From Streptomyces bluensis (lineage in GTDB: Bacteria; Actinomycetota; Actinomycetes; Streptomycetales; Streptomycetaceae): a stretch of DNA of 64,000 bases. The position numbers and the translations under genes are program-made. Every line of letters begins with the position of its first letter. Position 1 is the first letter of the stretch. The notes under the pieces were generated by a model. It had not been told where the DNA came from. It was given only the letters and a program-made list of their open reading frames with translations, and ran no database searches. Shown here piece after piece: positions 45,387 through 55,239 of the stretch. The stretch is taken from contig NZ_BMVM01000004.1 of assembly GCF_014650715.1 (NCBI RefSeq), positions 434,001 to 498,000 of the forward strand. The letters are read 5' to 3'.

Positions 45387-46436
45387 GTGTGTACCGAACG
45401 TTTCCTGACGCGCCTTGAGCGGGTCTTCGCGCGGCTGGACCGTGAGCCGGAACGACCGGCCCACATCAATGTGCCCGTGATGAGCAGGCACAGGGTGGTG
45501 CTCTTCGCCGCCACCCTGGCCTTCTACGCGGCCATCGTGTGGGCCGTGCTCATCACCTCGTGGCTGGTCCGCCTCGACTGGCAGCTCATGTTCTTCCGGC
45601 CGTACCAGCAGTGGCCGGAGGTCCACGCGTTCCTGGACTACTACGTGGTCCTCGGGCAGCGCGGCCCCACCGCCGTGATGGTGGCGGCCTGGCTGGGCTG
45701 GCGCTCCTGGCGGCAGCACACCCTGCGTCCGCTGCTCGCGCTGGGTGTGTCGCTGCTGCTGCTGAACGTCACGGTCGGCGCCGCGAAGCTCGGCATGGGC
45801 CGCCTCGGACCGCACTACGCGACCTCGATCGGCTCGAACGAGATGTGGCTCGGCGGCGACATATTTCCCTCGGGCCACACCGCGAACGCCGTGGTGACCT
45901 GGGGCATCCTCGCCTATCTGGCCTCCACGCCGAGAGCCCGGCGCTGGCTGTCCGCGCTGTCCGCCGTGACCTCGCTCGGCGTGGGCCTGACCACGGTCTA
46001 CCTCGGCACACACTGGCTGAGCGACGTCCTGCTGGGCTGGGCCGCCGGACTGCTGATCCTGCTGGCGCTGCCCTGGTTCGAGCCGCTCATCGCACGCGCC
46101 GAGATCTGGATCCTGTCGCTGCGGGACGCCTGGTGGGCACGTCTGAGCGCTCCGGCCGCCTCTCCCGCTCTCGGACCGGCTGCGGCGGGGGGACTCCCGT
46201 CGGCGACGGCGTCCGTGGGCGCCTCCCCGCTGCGTTCGCCCGCCCAGGACCCGGGCACGGCCCGGGACACCTCCGTCGCGGCCAGGTCCACCCGGCCGCC
46301 GCTGCACCTGTCGTCGGGGCCGCACACCACACGTTCGGAACGCATCCCGGTCACGCCGGTCGGCAGCCGCCGTCCGCCGCACTCCGACCGGGCGCCACGG
46401 AGTACGACGTCGGCGCGCCCCGTCGCGGGGGGCTGA
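45387..46436 (+). CDS. PAP2 superfamily phosphatase
   Basis: 349 aa from GTG 45387. A PAP2/type-2 phosphatidic acid phosphatase: KLGMGRLGP (motif 1), FPSGHTANAV (motif 2), VYLGTHWLSDVLLGW (motif 3) around five or six helices. Likely dephosphorylates undecaprenyl- or lipid pyrophosphates at the membrane. The C-terminal 95 residues are a basic Pro/Ser/Ala-rich tail outside the family fold. No ribosome site; the predicted -10 at 45374 suggests a leaderless message. It follows the mannosyltransferase gene, so lipid-linked sugar recycling is plausible. Confidence 0.85.
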   Translation: MCTERFLTRLERVFARLDREPERPAHINVPVMSRHRVVLFAATLAFYAAIVWAVLITSWLVRLDWQLMFFRPYQQWPEVHAFLDYYVVLGQRGPTAVMVAAWLGWRSWRQHTLRPLLALGVSLLLLNVTVGAAKLGMGRLGPHYATSIGSNEMWLGGDIFPSGHTANAVVTWGILAYLASTPRARRWLSALSAVTSLGVGLTTVYLGTHWLSDVLLGWAAGLLILLALPWFEPLIARAEIWILSLRDAWWARLSAPAASPALGPAAAGGLPSATASVGASPLRSPAQDPGTARDTSVAARSTRPPLHLSSGPHTTRSERIPVTPVGSRRPPHSDRAPRSTTSARPVAGG

Positions 46437-46489
46437 CACGAAGCAGCCACGGACAGCGGAGCCGGTACGCACACCCTCACTCCGCACGG

Positions 46490-46523
46490 CGAAGGCCCGG
46501 CTCCCTCAGGGGCCGGGCCTTCG
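46490..46523. terminator. Bidirectional terminator between PAP2 and I78 genes
   Basis: 12-bp stem CGAAGGCCCGGC / GCCGGGCCTTCG with 10-base loop, between convergent genes. Confidence 0.85.
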
Positions 46524-46544
46524 TCTGTGGTCCTCTCCGTGGTC

Positions 46545-46760
46545 TCAGCCCTTCCAGCAGCGCGTCACGCGGCCGTCCTTGACCTCGAAGTTCAGGCGGC
46601 CCACGCGGTACTCCATGGTGATGATCGCGCCCGGCGGCAGCGACCGGACCGTGGACCAGCCGTGCTCCCGGGCGCGGCGCTCGGCGCTGCTCGCCTCAAG
46701 GCCGACGTAGGTGTCCGGACTGTCCTGGGGCTCCTGGGACGGAGTGGGGATGGGTGCCAT
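46545..46760 (-). CDS. Peptidase inhibitor I78 family protein
   Basis: 71 aa from ATG 46760. It has the I78 pattern: LEASSAERRAREHGWSTVR, then PPGAIITMEYRVGRLNFEV and DGRVTRCWKG at the end. No signal peptide is visible, unlike many I78 proteins. Members inhibit subtilisin-like serine proteases. The window encodes four secreted serine proteases, so it may protect the cytoplasm or balance them, but it is not in their operons. The promoter region has GTCAC repeats and a 9-bp inverted repeat (46866-46945). Confidence 0.85.
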   Translation of the reverse strand: MAPIPTPSQEPQDSPDTYVGLEASSAERRAREHGWSTVRSLPPGAIITMEYRVGRLNFEVKDGRVTRCWKG

Positions 46761-47139
46761 GACGGCCACGTTAGGCGGCGCCCCGCGCCCGCGGAAGCCC
46801 GGGCCCGCCGAGGCGCTCCCGGACCGGCCGGGCCGGGTGTGGCAGAGGGTCACTGTTCCCCGGCGGTCACACTTGTGTCACAGGACCACGACACGCGTGA
46901 GAGGCCGAACCGCGTCACACGTACGAGCGGTTCCGTACGTGTCACGTCCGTTGTCGCACGTAATTCCCGGCCCGCTTGACGCCGTCTCGAATAATGCCCC
47001 GGAAAGCGTGCCGCCGATCACGCGGAGACCGCATTTCATTCCGATTACCGGTGTTCCCGGGAAGCCCCCACCGCACGGGCAATACATGGTTCGTAGCAGG
47101 CCCTCGTCGAGCAGCGGCGGGGACGGCCCGGCCGGCGCG
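46761..47139. promoter_or_regulatory. Region between I78 gene and GT4 operon with repeat sites
   Basis: 379 bp. It contains four GTCAC motifs (46866, 46876, 46914 and 46941). ACACGTACG-AGCGGTTC-CGTACGTGT (46917-46942), a 9-bp perfect inverted repeat, lies at the fourth site. The rest (46950-47139) includes a poorly structured AT-richer stretch near 46990-47060. No gene seen. Confidence 0.45.
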
Positions 47140-47970
47140 TCACTCCACCACGGCCACCTTCACCGCGAGGTCGTTGTCCCCCGTGTAGTAGGGCCCCGCC
47201 GTGACCCGGCCGTACTCGGTCTCCAGCGTCACCTTCGGGTAGATGAAGATCGGCTTCTTGTCGGCGATGTCGTCGAGGAGGCGTGCGATCCGTACCCGGG
47301 GCCCCGTCTCCCCGTCCGGCCGGAGCCACAGGTCCCACAGGCCGGGGCGGAGAGCCGGGTACGTCACGGTGAAGCGGAACTCGGACCGGTCGGCGGTGAG
47401 ACCGGCGCGCACCACAGCGGCCGGCGCTTTCCTGGCCACCAGCTCGACGCACGCGTCCGGCGCCAGCCGGGTGCCGTACACCCGCGCCCTCACACTCAGC
47501 TCGTCCTTGCCCACGAGGAGTTCGCCCGCCTCGGCGTGCGGGTCGCGCAGCCAGCTACGGACGGTGAGGTTGCCGTACTTGGTCGCGTACGGGATACGCG
47601 CGGCGACATGCCCGGGGGCGGCGCCGGGCACGCGGTCGACGAGGGCGCGCAGGTCGTTGACGCCGGGCGCCAGGCGGCACGGCTCGCCGTCGGACACCTG
47701 GACGTACACGTCCCAGCGGCCCTCGGGGAGCTCGACGCTGCTGGGCAGGGCGGCCCTGAGGCGGCCGTCGGCGGCCGGGCTGAGGGGCAGGCGCACCTCC
47801 TGCTCGCTGTCGCGGCGCCTCAGCAGGAGGTGGGCGGGCGCGGACCCGCCCCGGTCGGTGACGTCGAAGGTGAGGCCGCCCGCCGAGTCGGCGACGCAGT
47901 CGGCACGCGGAGCCGTGACGGGGGCCTCGTGGACGTGCTGGTTCGCTGCGGACGGAGCCGGGGTCATCAT
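47140..47970 (-). CDS. Conserved protein coupled to a glycosyltransferase
   Basis: 276 aa from ATG 47970, overlapping the GT4 gene by 4 bases. I do not recognise a family. The protein is rich in beta-strand pattern with repeated segments (LPLSPAADGRLRAALPSSVE, GRWDVYVQVSDGEPCRLAPG; later RSEFRFTVTYPALRPGLWDL), looking like two immunoglobulin-like beta sandwiches. The C-terminus carries KVTLETEYGRVT. No signal peptide or membrane segment. A carbohydrate-binding or modifying partner of the GT4 enzyme is possible from context alone. Confidence 0.6.
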   Translation of the reverse strand: MMTPAPSAANQHVHEAPVTAPRADCVADSAGGLTFDVTDRGGSAPAHLLLRRRDSEQEVRLPLSPAADGRLRAALPSSVELPEGRWDVYVQVSDGEPCRLAPGVNDLRALVDRVPGAAPGHVAARIPYATKYGNLTVRSWLRDPHAEAGELLVGKDELSVRARVYGTRLAPDACVELVARKAPAAVVRAGLTADRSEFRFTVTYPALRPGLWDLWLRPDGETGPRVRIARLLDDIADKKPIFIYPKVTLETEYGRVTAGPYYTGDNDLAVKVAVVE

Positions 47971-49229
47971 GAGGTGCGTCCCTTCCCTGAAGCGGTGCGT
48001 CCCGCGTCCCGTACGGCGTACACCCCGGCGAGCAGCGCTCCCCGGGCGCGGTGCAGCGCACCTCGCGCCCGCCCGCCCGGTGAGTTCCCGCCACGGGCGA
48101 GCAGTGCGGAGAAGAGCGACTCGTGGCGCTCGGCGATACGGGAGGGGTCGAAGCGCTCGGAGTCCGTGAGCGCCGCGTGCGCCATCTGCTGCCGCAACGC
48201 GTCGTCGTTGATCAGTTCGAGCAGGCCCTGGGCGATGGCCTGGACGTTGCCGGACTCGACGAGACGCCCGTCGACACCGTTGTCGATGATCTCGCCGGGC
48301 CCGTGCGGGCAGTTGGTGGAGACGACCGGCAGGCCGCAGCGCATGGCCTCGACGATCGTCATGCCGAAGGACTCCATGCTGGAGGTGACGGCGGCGATGG
48401 AGCCCTTGGCCCACTCCGGCTCGATGGGGTGAGCCGGGCCCATGAGGTAGACGTGGTTGTAGAGGCCCAACCGGTCGACGAGCTCGCGGAGTTGGTCCTT
48501 CTGCCTGCCGCCCCCGTAGATCCGCAGGCGCCAGTCGGGCCGCTGGGCGCGCACCGTGTCGAAGGCCTTGATGAGCAGGTCGTACCGCTTGACGGGGGCC
48601 AGCCGTCCGGCCGCGACGACCCACCGGCCGGAGCCGTCCGCGGGGTCGATGCCCGGCCGGGGCACCGGGTTGGGCACGCACTGCACCCGGACACCGGGCA
48701 GCCGCATCCTGTCGCGGTACGCGCGGGCGTCGGCCTCCGTGGTCGTGGTGACCGCGTCGAGGCGCGGGTAGAGGCCGCGCAGCGTGGCGCGCAGGGCCGC
48801 GGGGTGACTGTCGAGCGTGAGGTGCTCCTGGCCGACACGGACCGGGCCACGGCGGGTCTCCCGGGCCAGGTGCGCGTTCAGGCCCGGCCGGGTGCCGACG
48901 ACCACGTCCGCCTCGACCGTGGCGAGGTGCTCGGCGATTCGCCGGTCCGTGAGGGCGCTGTACTGCTCGTAACGGCCCTCCGCGCGCGGGAAGACGCGCG
49001 CGGGGCGCCCCAGATCCGGGTCCCCGGCGTCGGCGCCTTCCGGCCGGACGTCGACGAGGTGGCGCACGCGGACCCGGGAGCCGGGCGTGAAGACCGGTTC
49101 GTCACGGTGGCGGAAGACCGAGACGATCTCGACGTCGTGCTGCTCGGCAAGAGCGTTCGCGAGGTTGTACGTGGTCCGGATCGTCCCCCCGATGCCGTAC
49201 GCGTTGTGTATGAGGAAAGACATATGCAT
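47967..49229 (-). CDS. Glycosyltransferase family 4 protein
   Basis: 420 aa. GT-B fold of GT4: N-terminal FLIHNAYGIGGTIRTTYNLA, mid VVAAGRLAPVKRYDLLIKAF, nucleotide-sugar site STNCPHGPGEIIDNGVDGRL and the E-x7-E region SMESFGMTIVEAMRCGLP. It retains the donor sugar with retention of configuration; donor and acceptor are unknown. ATG at 49229 with weak ribosome site. The next gene (47140-47970) starts inside its stop codon. Probably acts in surface polysaccharide or glycolipid synthesis (inference). Confidence 0.9.
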   Translation of the reverse strand: MHMSFLIHNAYGIGGTIRTTYNLANALAEQHDVEIVSVFRHRDEPVFTPGSRVRVRHLVDVRPEGADAGDPDLGRPARVFPRAEGRYEQYSALTDRRIAEHLATVEADVVVGTRPGLNAHLARETRRGPVRVGQEHLTLDSHPAALRATLRGLYPRLDAVTTTTEADARAYRDRMRLPGVRVQCVPNPVPRPGIDPADGSGRWVVAAGRLAPVKRYDLLIKAFDTVRAQRPDWRLRIYGGGRQKDQLRELVDRLGLYNHVYLMGPAHPIEPEWAKGSIAAVTSSMESFGMTIVEAMRCGLPVVSTNCPHGPGEIIDNGVDGRLVESGNVQAIAQGLLELINDDALRQQMAHAALTDSERFDPSRIAERHESLFSALLARGGNSPGGRARGALHRARGALLAGVYAVRDAGRTASGKGRTS

Positions 49230-49342
49230 ACGTCCCCCGAGCCCCCTGTTTCCGCAGTCTCATCCGTCTGACTGATGGTTGGACCCGGAACCCCCGCACT
49301 TGGTTGGGCTTCATCATCAACTCGTGCTGGAGCAGTTGCCCG

Positions 49343-49364
49343 ATCGATAGGTGATCGGTAGGTG
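49343..49364 (+). repeat. Two-copy 11-bp tandem repeat before the GT4 gene
   Basis: ATCGATAGGTG then ATCGGTAGGTG, followed by ATACGG, 115 bp upstream of the GT4 gene. May be a regulator direct repeat. Confidence 0.5.
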
Positions 49365-49394
49365 ATACGGGGAACCTTTCGGGCCGCGACGCCG

Positions 49395-49943
49395 TCAGCA
49401 GCCCGGGGCCGACCGATGGCCGCTCAGCTTGATCAGTCCGCAGAGCGTTTTGGCGGACACCTTCCAGGTGCCGTTCTGCTCGACCGCGGTGCCCCTCGCG
49501 TTCGGCAGGACAACAGCACCCTTCATGAGCAGCGAGTACGTCACTTTCGCGTCGGTCGCCGAGGTGAACTCGATCTTCGTGACCTTCGCCTCGATCTGCC
49601 GTCCGCGCTCGGCGCGGTCGAGGGCGTCGAGGACCCGCCCCATCTGCTTGCCGTTCTCCAGGACGGCCTGCCGGTCCTGCTTGGACGTGTGGGAGTTGAA
49701 GAACGTCTCCCAGTTCGCCGTGATCTCCTTCTTGGCCGCCGCCGGGTTGGCCGGTTGGGCCCCGCTCGGGGTGGCACTGGGCGTCGCCACGACGCTCGTG
49801 GTCCTGTCCGCCGTACGGGCGGACACGGCGCTGTCGCCTTTGCCGCCGTCCACGCAGGCCGTGAGGGCGAGGACGAGGGCCGCCCCCGCGGTCAGTGCCC
49901 CCAGCCGTCCGCTGCTCCCCCTGAGGTAGCTCCCGAGAACCAT
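49395..49943 (-). CDS. Putative lipoprotein (low-molecular-weight antigen type)
   Basis: 182 aa from ATG 49943 with GGTGGTGAG upstream. Lipobox LALTAC gives lipidated C30, then a Ser/Thr/Pro-rich linker (about 33-65). The mature domain (about 70-180) starts AAKKEITANWETFFN and has KVTYSLLMKGAVVL, similar to the MTB12/low-molecular-weight antigen fold of mycobacteria (recalled). Two cysteines near the C-terminus (AKTLCGLI and PGC). Function unknown. Confidence 0.75.
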   Translation of the reverse strand: MVLGSYLRGSSGRLGALTAGAALVLALTACVDGGKGDSAVSARTADRTTSVVATPSATPSGAQPANPAAAKKEITANWETFFNSHTSKQDRQAVLENGKQMGRVLDALDRAERGRQIEAKVTKIEFTSATDAKVTYSLLMKGAVVLPNARGTAVEQNGTWKVSAKTLCGLIKLSGHRSAPGC

Positions 49944-50056
49944 CTGGCTCACCACCGGTTGTCGGTCCGGGCCGTGTGTGCCTGGTGCTTTCAGGGTCAG
50001 CTCACACCGGGCATCGTGCAACTCCATCAGCGGACCGTGCCCGCCGGAAACGCCTG

Positions 50057-50264
50057 GGGCTTGTTTCGAAAGTCCCGTCGTCCGCCCGGAGGGCGGGCCG
50101 AGCGGCGTCTGGTGCGTGCTCTCGGCGTGCCGGGCGGAAGCCCTCGTACTGGATGTACTTGGGCTTTCGCCCGGTGCGGCGAGTGGGGGTACCTCCCACG
50201 CCCTTAAGGCAGTGGGGGAGCGTGCCAGACGCCGGGCGGCAGGCGGGACTTTCGAAACAAGCCC
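50057..50264. mobile_element. MITE-like 208-bp inverted-repeat element
   Basis: 21-bp perfect terminal inverted repeats (50057-50077 and 50244-50264; right end reads CGGGACTTTCGAAACAAGCC). The interior is largely self-complementary (AAGCCC...GTAC...GTAC...GGGCTT; GGCGTCTGG with CCAGACGCC), so the whole can fold to one long hairpin. No transposase. It contains one copy of the GGGGGTACCTCCC palindromic mini-element at about 50190-50222. It lies between lipoprotein and Rpf genes; right end flanked by TAG. Confidence 0.75.
50190..50222 (+). repeat. Palindromic mini-element nested in the 208-bp element
   Basis: GGGGGTACCTCCCACGCCC, then TTAAGGCAGTGGGGGAG. Shared with 28654-28688 and related to 30731-30770. 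Confidence 0.75.
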
Positions 50265-50318
50265 TAGGTCCCGACCGGCGTGCCGGTCGGGACCCCGTGC
50301 CCAGGACGGGGAGTTGAC

Positions 50319-51514
<1,196 letters not shown>

Positions 51515-52291
51515 GTGCCGCGCATGCTCGACGTCAGCGACGACGTACGCGCCGAGATCGGCGACGAAGAAGCAGACCGGCTGCTCGCCGGAGAGAACGC
51601 CCCCGGCAGTTACGACTGCACGTCCTGCCGCACCCCGGGCGACTCCGAGCAGGAGCGCACCAGCACCGTCCTGTTCATCGGCGACGAGACCGCCGTCCTC
51701 GCCTTCGCCCACGCCACCTGTCTGCCCTCGCAGGTCGTCCAGGTCACGGAGGAGCAGTTGCAGGGCGCCGTCCGGTCCATCTCGGCCGACAGCGGCACCG
51801 CCAAGGCCGCGGTCGAGCAGGCCGTGCTGGGCGTCACCAGCGGACTCGTCCTGATCAACGGCGAGTTGCACCCTGCGCTCGTCGTCGAACCGACCGCCCC
51901 CATCGCCCGCCCCGGCACGACCACCACGGGCGACGACTTCCTGCCGCTGCTCATCGAACAGGGCTTCATGCCGCTGACCGAGATCGACTCGGTCCCGTCG
52001 GTGCTGCACGGCTGGTCCGTGCTGCTCGCCATGGGCCAGCTGCACGCCATCCTCCAGCCGGGCAGCGACGGCAGCGGCCGGCCGGTCGCCTGGTGGCAGG
52101 CCCACCAGGCGCTCCAGGTCGCCGACAGCTGGCGCGCGGCCGCCAACAAGCACCAGCAGGTGCTGCTGTTCGCGGCCCCGGTCGGCTCGATCGGCCGCCA
52201 GCCCCGCGAGGACCTGCTGCGCGACGCGCTCGACAAGGCCGCGGCGAACGGGAAGCTGGTGGCGGCGACGCTTCCCCTGGCCGGCACGTGA
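51515..52291 (+). CDS. Conserved actinomycete protein with Cys motif
   Basis: 258 aa from GTG 51515 (GAGGAG nine bases upstream). No family recognised. N-terminal YDCTSCRTPGD and later AHATC suggest a metal or disulfide site. The middle half (about 75-190) is mixed alpha/beta without membrane segments. The C-terminus is helical (QVADSWRAAANKHQQVLLFA). No neighbour on the same strand besides the DUF6643-like gene. A function cannot be inferred. Confidence 0.75.
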   Translation: MPRMLDVSDDVRAEIGDEEADRLLAGENAPGSYDCTSCRTPGDSEQERTSTVLFIGDETAVLAFAHATCLPSQVVQVTEEQLQGAVRSISADSGTAKAAVEQAVLGVTSGLVLINGELHPALVVEPTAPIARPGTTTTGDDFLPLLIEQGFMPLTEIDSVPSVLHGWSVLLAMGQLHAILQPGSDGSGRPVAWWQAHQALQVADSWRAAANKHQQVLLFAAPVGSIGRQPREDLLRDALDKAAANGKLVAATLPLAGT

Positions 52292-52349
52292 GCGCTCCGC
52301 TGTGGGCGCCGTCATGGGTGCGCTCATCGGTCGCGTGCGGGTGGTACGG

Positions 52350-52384
52350 GGTTTGTTGCGCAGTTCCCCGCGACCCTGAACGGG
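52350..52384 (-). repeat. Short Streptomyces interspersed element, copy 2
   Basis: Reverse complement reads CCCGTTCAGGGTCGCGGGG, then AACTGCGCAACAAACC. Identical to copy 1 (26451-26483) over the core CGCGGGGAACTGCGC and similar on both sides. Confidence 0.7.
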
Positions 52385-52527
52385 TGCGCTCGTCGGCTGC
52401 GTGCCGGTCGTTCGGCAGATGCGCACGATGTCACCGCCCCGCGCCCCTTGCGGGGGCGCTGAACTGCCCCTCGTCCAATTCGGCCTAACGGCCGCATCCG
52501 TTGGGCCATGAGGTCGTTGGCTCAGAC

Positions 52528-52947
52528 GTGCACGCATACCAGGTTCCCCGCCGCCACGCCTACCCGTCGAGTCCGTCCTTGCGGCCGGCCCAGGGCCCCT
52601 CGGCCACGCCGATCTACGACGCTCTCTACGCCGAGTGGGTCAAGTCCTACCGGGCACTGCCCGGTGACCGTCACGGCGAGGAGGATCTGGGGTTCCACCC
52701 CTTCTTCGCCAACTCCACGCACGGGACCGGCTCGTACGGTGCGTACCAGTCGGGCACGTACAGTGGCCGCCATGGCGCGGCCCCGCACGCGACCGGCCAC
52801 TTCGCCCCCCAGCAGGGCACCCGGCACCAGGGCGCCGCGGCCCCGGTGGCATCCGTGTGGCAGCCGGTCGGCCGGATGCCCACCGGCCACACCGGCATGC
52901 ACCACATCCCGGCCGCGCTGCCACCGGGCCCACGCCGAGGACACTGA
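52528..52947 (+). CDS. DUF6643-like hypothetical protein
   Basis: 139 aa from GTG 52528 (TTG 52501 possible). It contains SLRPAQGPSATPIYDALYAE, WVKSYRALPGDR, and ends GMHHIPAALPPGPRRGH, a block I recall in short Streptomyces proteins of this name. Rich in Gly, His and Pro with low-complexity middle (about 70-115), so it is probably disordered. No localisation signal. Convergent with der (gap 89 bp). Function not known. Confidence 0.7.
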   Translation: MHAYQVPRRHAYPSSPSLRPAQGPSATPIYDALYAEWVKSYRALPGDRHGEEDLGFHPFFANSTHGTGSYGAYQSGTYSGRHGAAPHATGHFAPQQGTRHQGAAAPVASVWQPVGRMPTGHTGMHHIPAALPPGPRRGH

Positions 52948-53036
52948 CACACGAGGAGGACGGCCTCCTCAAGGCCTCCGGACCTCCCGGACCCCTTGCG
53001 AAGGCCGCCCTCCTCGCCGTCACCGTGACGCAGACG

Positions 53037-54509
53037 TCACTTCTTCTTGCCGCGCTTCTCGCGCACCCGCACCGAGATATGGATCGGCGTCCCCTCGAAG
53101 CCGAACTCCTCGCGCAGCCGCCGCTCGACGAAGCGCCGGTAGCCGGCCTCGATGAAGCCCGAGGCGAAGAGCACGAACCGCGGCGGCTTGGTGCCCGCCT
53201 GGGTGCCGAAGAGGATACGCGGCTGCTTGCCGCCCCGGATCGGGTGCGGGTGAGCGGAGACCAGCTCACCGAGGAACGCGTTGAGGCGGCCCGTCGGGAC
53301 CCGGGTCTCCCAGCCCGCCAGAGCCGACTCGATCGCCGGGACCAGCTTCTCCATGTGCCGACCGGTACGCGCCGAGACGTTGACCCTGGGCGCCCACGCG
53401 ACCTGACCGAACTCGGTCTCGATCTCCCGCTCCAGGTAGTAGCGGCGCTCCTCGTCGAGGGTGTCCCACTTGTTGTACGCGATGACCATCGCGCGCCCGG
53501 CCTCGACGGCCATCGTGACGATGCGCTGATCCTGCACGGAGATGGACTCGGAGGCGTCGATCAGGATGACCGCGACCTCGGCCTTCTCCACGGCGGCCGC
53601 GGTACGCAGCGAGGCGTAGTAGTCGGCTCCCTGCTGGAGGTGGACGCGCTTGCGGATGCCCGCCGTGTCGACGAACTTCCAGGTGACGCCGCCGAGTTCG
53701 ACGAGCTCGTCGACCGGGTCGCGGGTGGTGCCCGCCAGTTCGTTGACGACGACACGCTCCTCGCCCGCCACCTTGTTCAGCAGCGAGGACTTGCCGACGT
53801 TCGGGCGGCCGATGAGGGCGATACGGCGCGGGCCGCCGAGCCCGGTGCCGAAGGTCTGCGCGGGTGCCTCGGGCAGCGCCTCCAGGACGGCGTCCAGCAT
53901 GTCGCCGGTACCGCGGCCGTGCAGCGCGGACACCGGGTGCGGTTCGCCGAGACCGAGGGACCACAGGTAGGCCGCGTCGGCCTCGCCGCTCGGGCCGTCG
54001 ACCTTGTTGGCGCACAGGACGACAGGCTTGCCCGCCTTGCGCAGCAGCCGTACGACGGCCTCGTCGGTGTCCGTGGCGCCGACCTTGGCGTCGACGACGA
54101 ACACGACCGCGTCGGCCGCCTCGATCGCGAACTCGGCCTGGGCGGCGACGGAGGCGTCGATGCCCATGACGTCCTGCTCCCAGCCGCCGGTGTCGACGAC
54201 CTTGAAGCGGCGGCCCGCCCACTCGGCCTCGTAGGTGACGCGGTCGCGGGTGACGCCCGGCTTGTCCTCGACGACCGCCTCACGACGGCCGATGATGCGG
54301 TTCACGAGTGTCGACTTGCCGACATTCGGACGGCCGACGACGGCGAGGACGGGCAGCGGCCCGTGCCCGGCCGCCTCGATGGCGCCCTCGACGTCCTCGA
54401 CGTCGAAGCCCTCTTCCGCGGCGAGCTCCATGAACGCTGCGTACTCGGCGTCGCCGAGCTCTCCGTGCTCGTACTCCTCCGAGCCGTCGGAGGGGATGTG
54501 GTCGTTCAT
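53037..54509 (-). CDS. der: Ribosome biogenesis GTPase Der (EngA)
   Basis: 490 aa from ATG 54509. Two GTPase domains: first [20 protein letters not shown] and NKVDG; second [20 protein letters not shown] and NKWD. A C-terminal KH-like domain (about 385-490) ends in a basic tail KKK. An acidic N-terminal extension (about 1-45) is typical of actinomycetes. Needed for 50S subunit assembly. It ends the aroH-tyrA-cmk-plsC-der set, 82 bp after plsC. Confidence 0.97.
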   Translation of the reverse strand: MNDHIPSDGSEEYEHGELGDAEYAAFMELAAEEGFDVEDVEGAIEAAGHGPLPVLAVVGRPNVGKSTLVNRIIGRREAVVEDKPGVTRDRVTYEAEWAGRRFKVVDTGGWEQDVMGIDASVAAQAEFAIEAADAVVFVVDAKVGATDTDEAVVRLLRKAGKPVVLCANKVDGPSGEADAAYLWSLGLGEPHPVSALHGRGTGDMLDAVLEALPEAPAQTFGTGLGGPRRIALIGRPNVGKSSLLNKVAGEERVVVNELAGTTRDPVDELVELGGVTWKFVDTAGIRKRVHLQQGADYYASLRTAAAVEKAEVAVILIDASESISVQDQRIVTMAVEAGRAMVIAYNKWDTLDEERRYYLEREIETEFGQVAWAPRVNVSARTGRHMEKLVPAIESALAGWETRVPTGRLNAFLGELVSAHPHPIRGGKQPRILFGTQAGTKPPRFVLFASGFIEAGYRRFVERRLREEFGFEGTPIHISVRVREKRGKKK

Positions 54510-54591
54510 GAAGTCGGTACCTCGTTCATCGTGGTGATCGGTGGAGCCCCCGGGTTCCGGGTGATCCACTACTCAAGTACTCAAGTCTGGT

Positions 54592-55239
54592 TCAGCGGCC
54601 GGTGAGCCGCCTGGCATTTTCCAGGTGCGCGGCAAGCTGCTTCTGGATGCGCTCGGTCGCCTCGTCGAGTGCCTTGCGCGTGCGCCGCCCACTGCCGTCG
54701 CCCGCCTCGAACGGGTCGCCGAAGACGACGTCGACGCGCCGGCGCAGCGGGGGCAGCCCCTTTATCAACCGTCCCCGCTTCTCAGAACTTCCCAGCACCG
54801 CGACCGGCACGATCGGGGCACCGCTGCGGACCGCGAAGTACGAGAGCCCGGCGCGCAGGGAGGCGAAGTCGCCCTCGCCGCGGGTGCCCTCGGGGAAGAT
54901 GCCGAGGACACCGCCGTTCTCCAGGACGGCGAGCGCCTGGGTGATGGCCGTGCGGTCGGCGGTCGAGCGGTCCACTTCCAGCTGGCCGACGGCGCGCATG
55001 AAGGGGCCGAGCGGGCCGACGAACGCCTCCTTCTTGACCAGGAAGTGCGACGGCCGGGGCGCCACGCCGATGACCATCGGACCGTCGATGTTGTGCGAGT
55101 GGTTGACGGCGAGGATCACCGGGCCGGTCGCGGGCACCTTCCAGGCGCCGAGCACGCGCGGCTTCCACAGCCCGTACATCAGGCCGACGCCGATACGGCG
55201 CCCGACCTCGGCCCCGCGTGCGGAAGGTGCCCCGGTCAC
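54592..55239 (-). CDS. plsC: Lysophospholipid acyltransferase (PlsC family)
   Basis: 215 aa from GTG 55239, in a 4-base overlap with cmk. PlsC motifs: NHSHNIDG (motif I, NHxxxxD), FPEGTRG (motif III) and PIVPVAVLG (motif IV). Adds the second acyl chain to 1-acylglycerol-3-phosphate. Sitting between cmk and der matches the conserved actinobacterial order. A basic C-terminal helix pair may dock on the membrane. Confidence 0.92.
   Translation of the reverse strand: MTGAPSARGAEVGRRIGVGLMYGLWKPRVLGAWKVPATGPVILAVNHSHNIDGPMVIGVAPRPSHFLVKKEAFVGPLGPFMRAVGQLEVDRSTADRTAITQALAVLENGGVLGIFPEGTRGEGDFASLRAGLSYFAVRSGAPIVPVAVLGSSEKRGRLIKGLPPLRRRVDVVFGDPFEAGDGSGRRTRKALDEATERIQKQLAAHLENARRLTGR

Noticed and set aside
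47971..48681. N-terminal extension of the 276-aa protein gene
   Set aside because: It would overlap the GT4 gene fully; the ATGA overlap at 47967-47970 gives a natural start.
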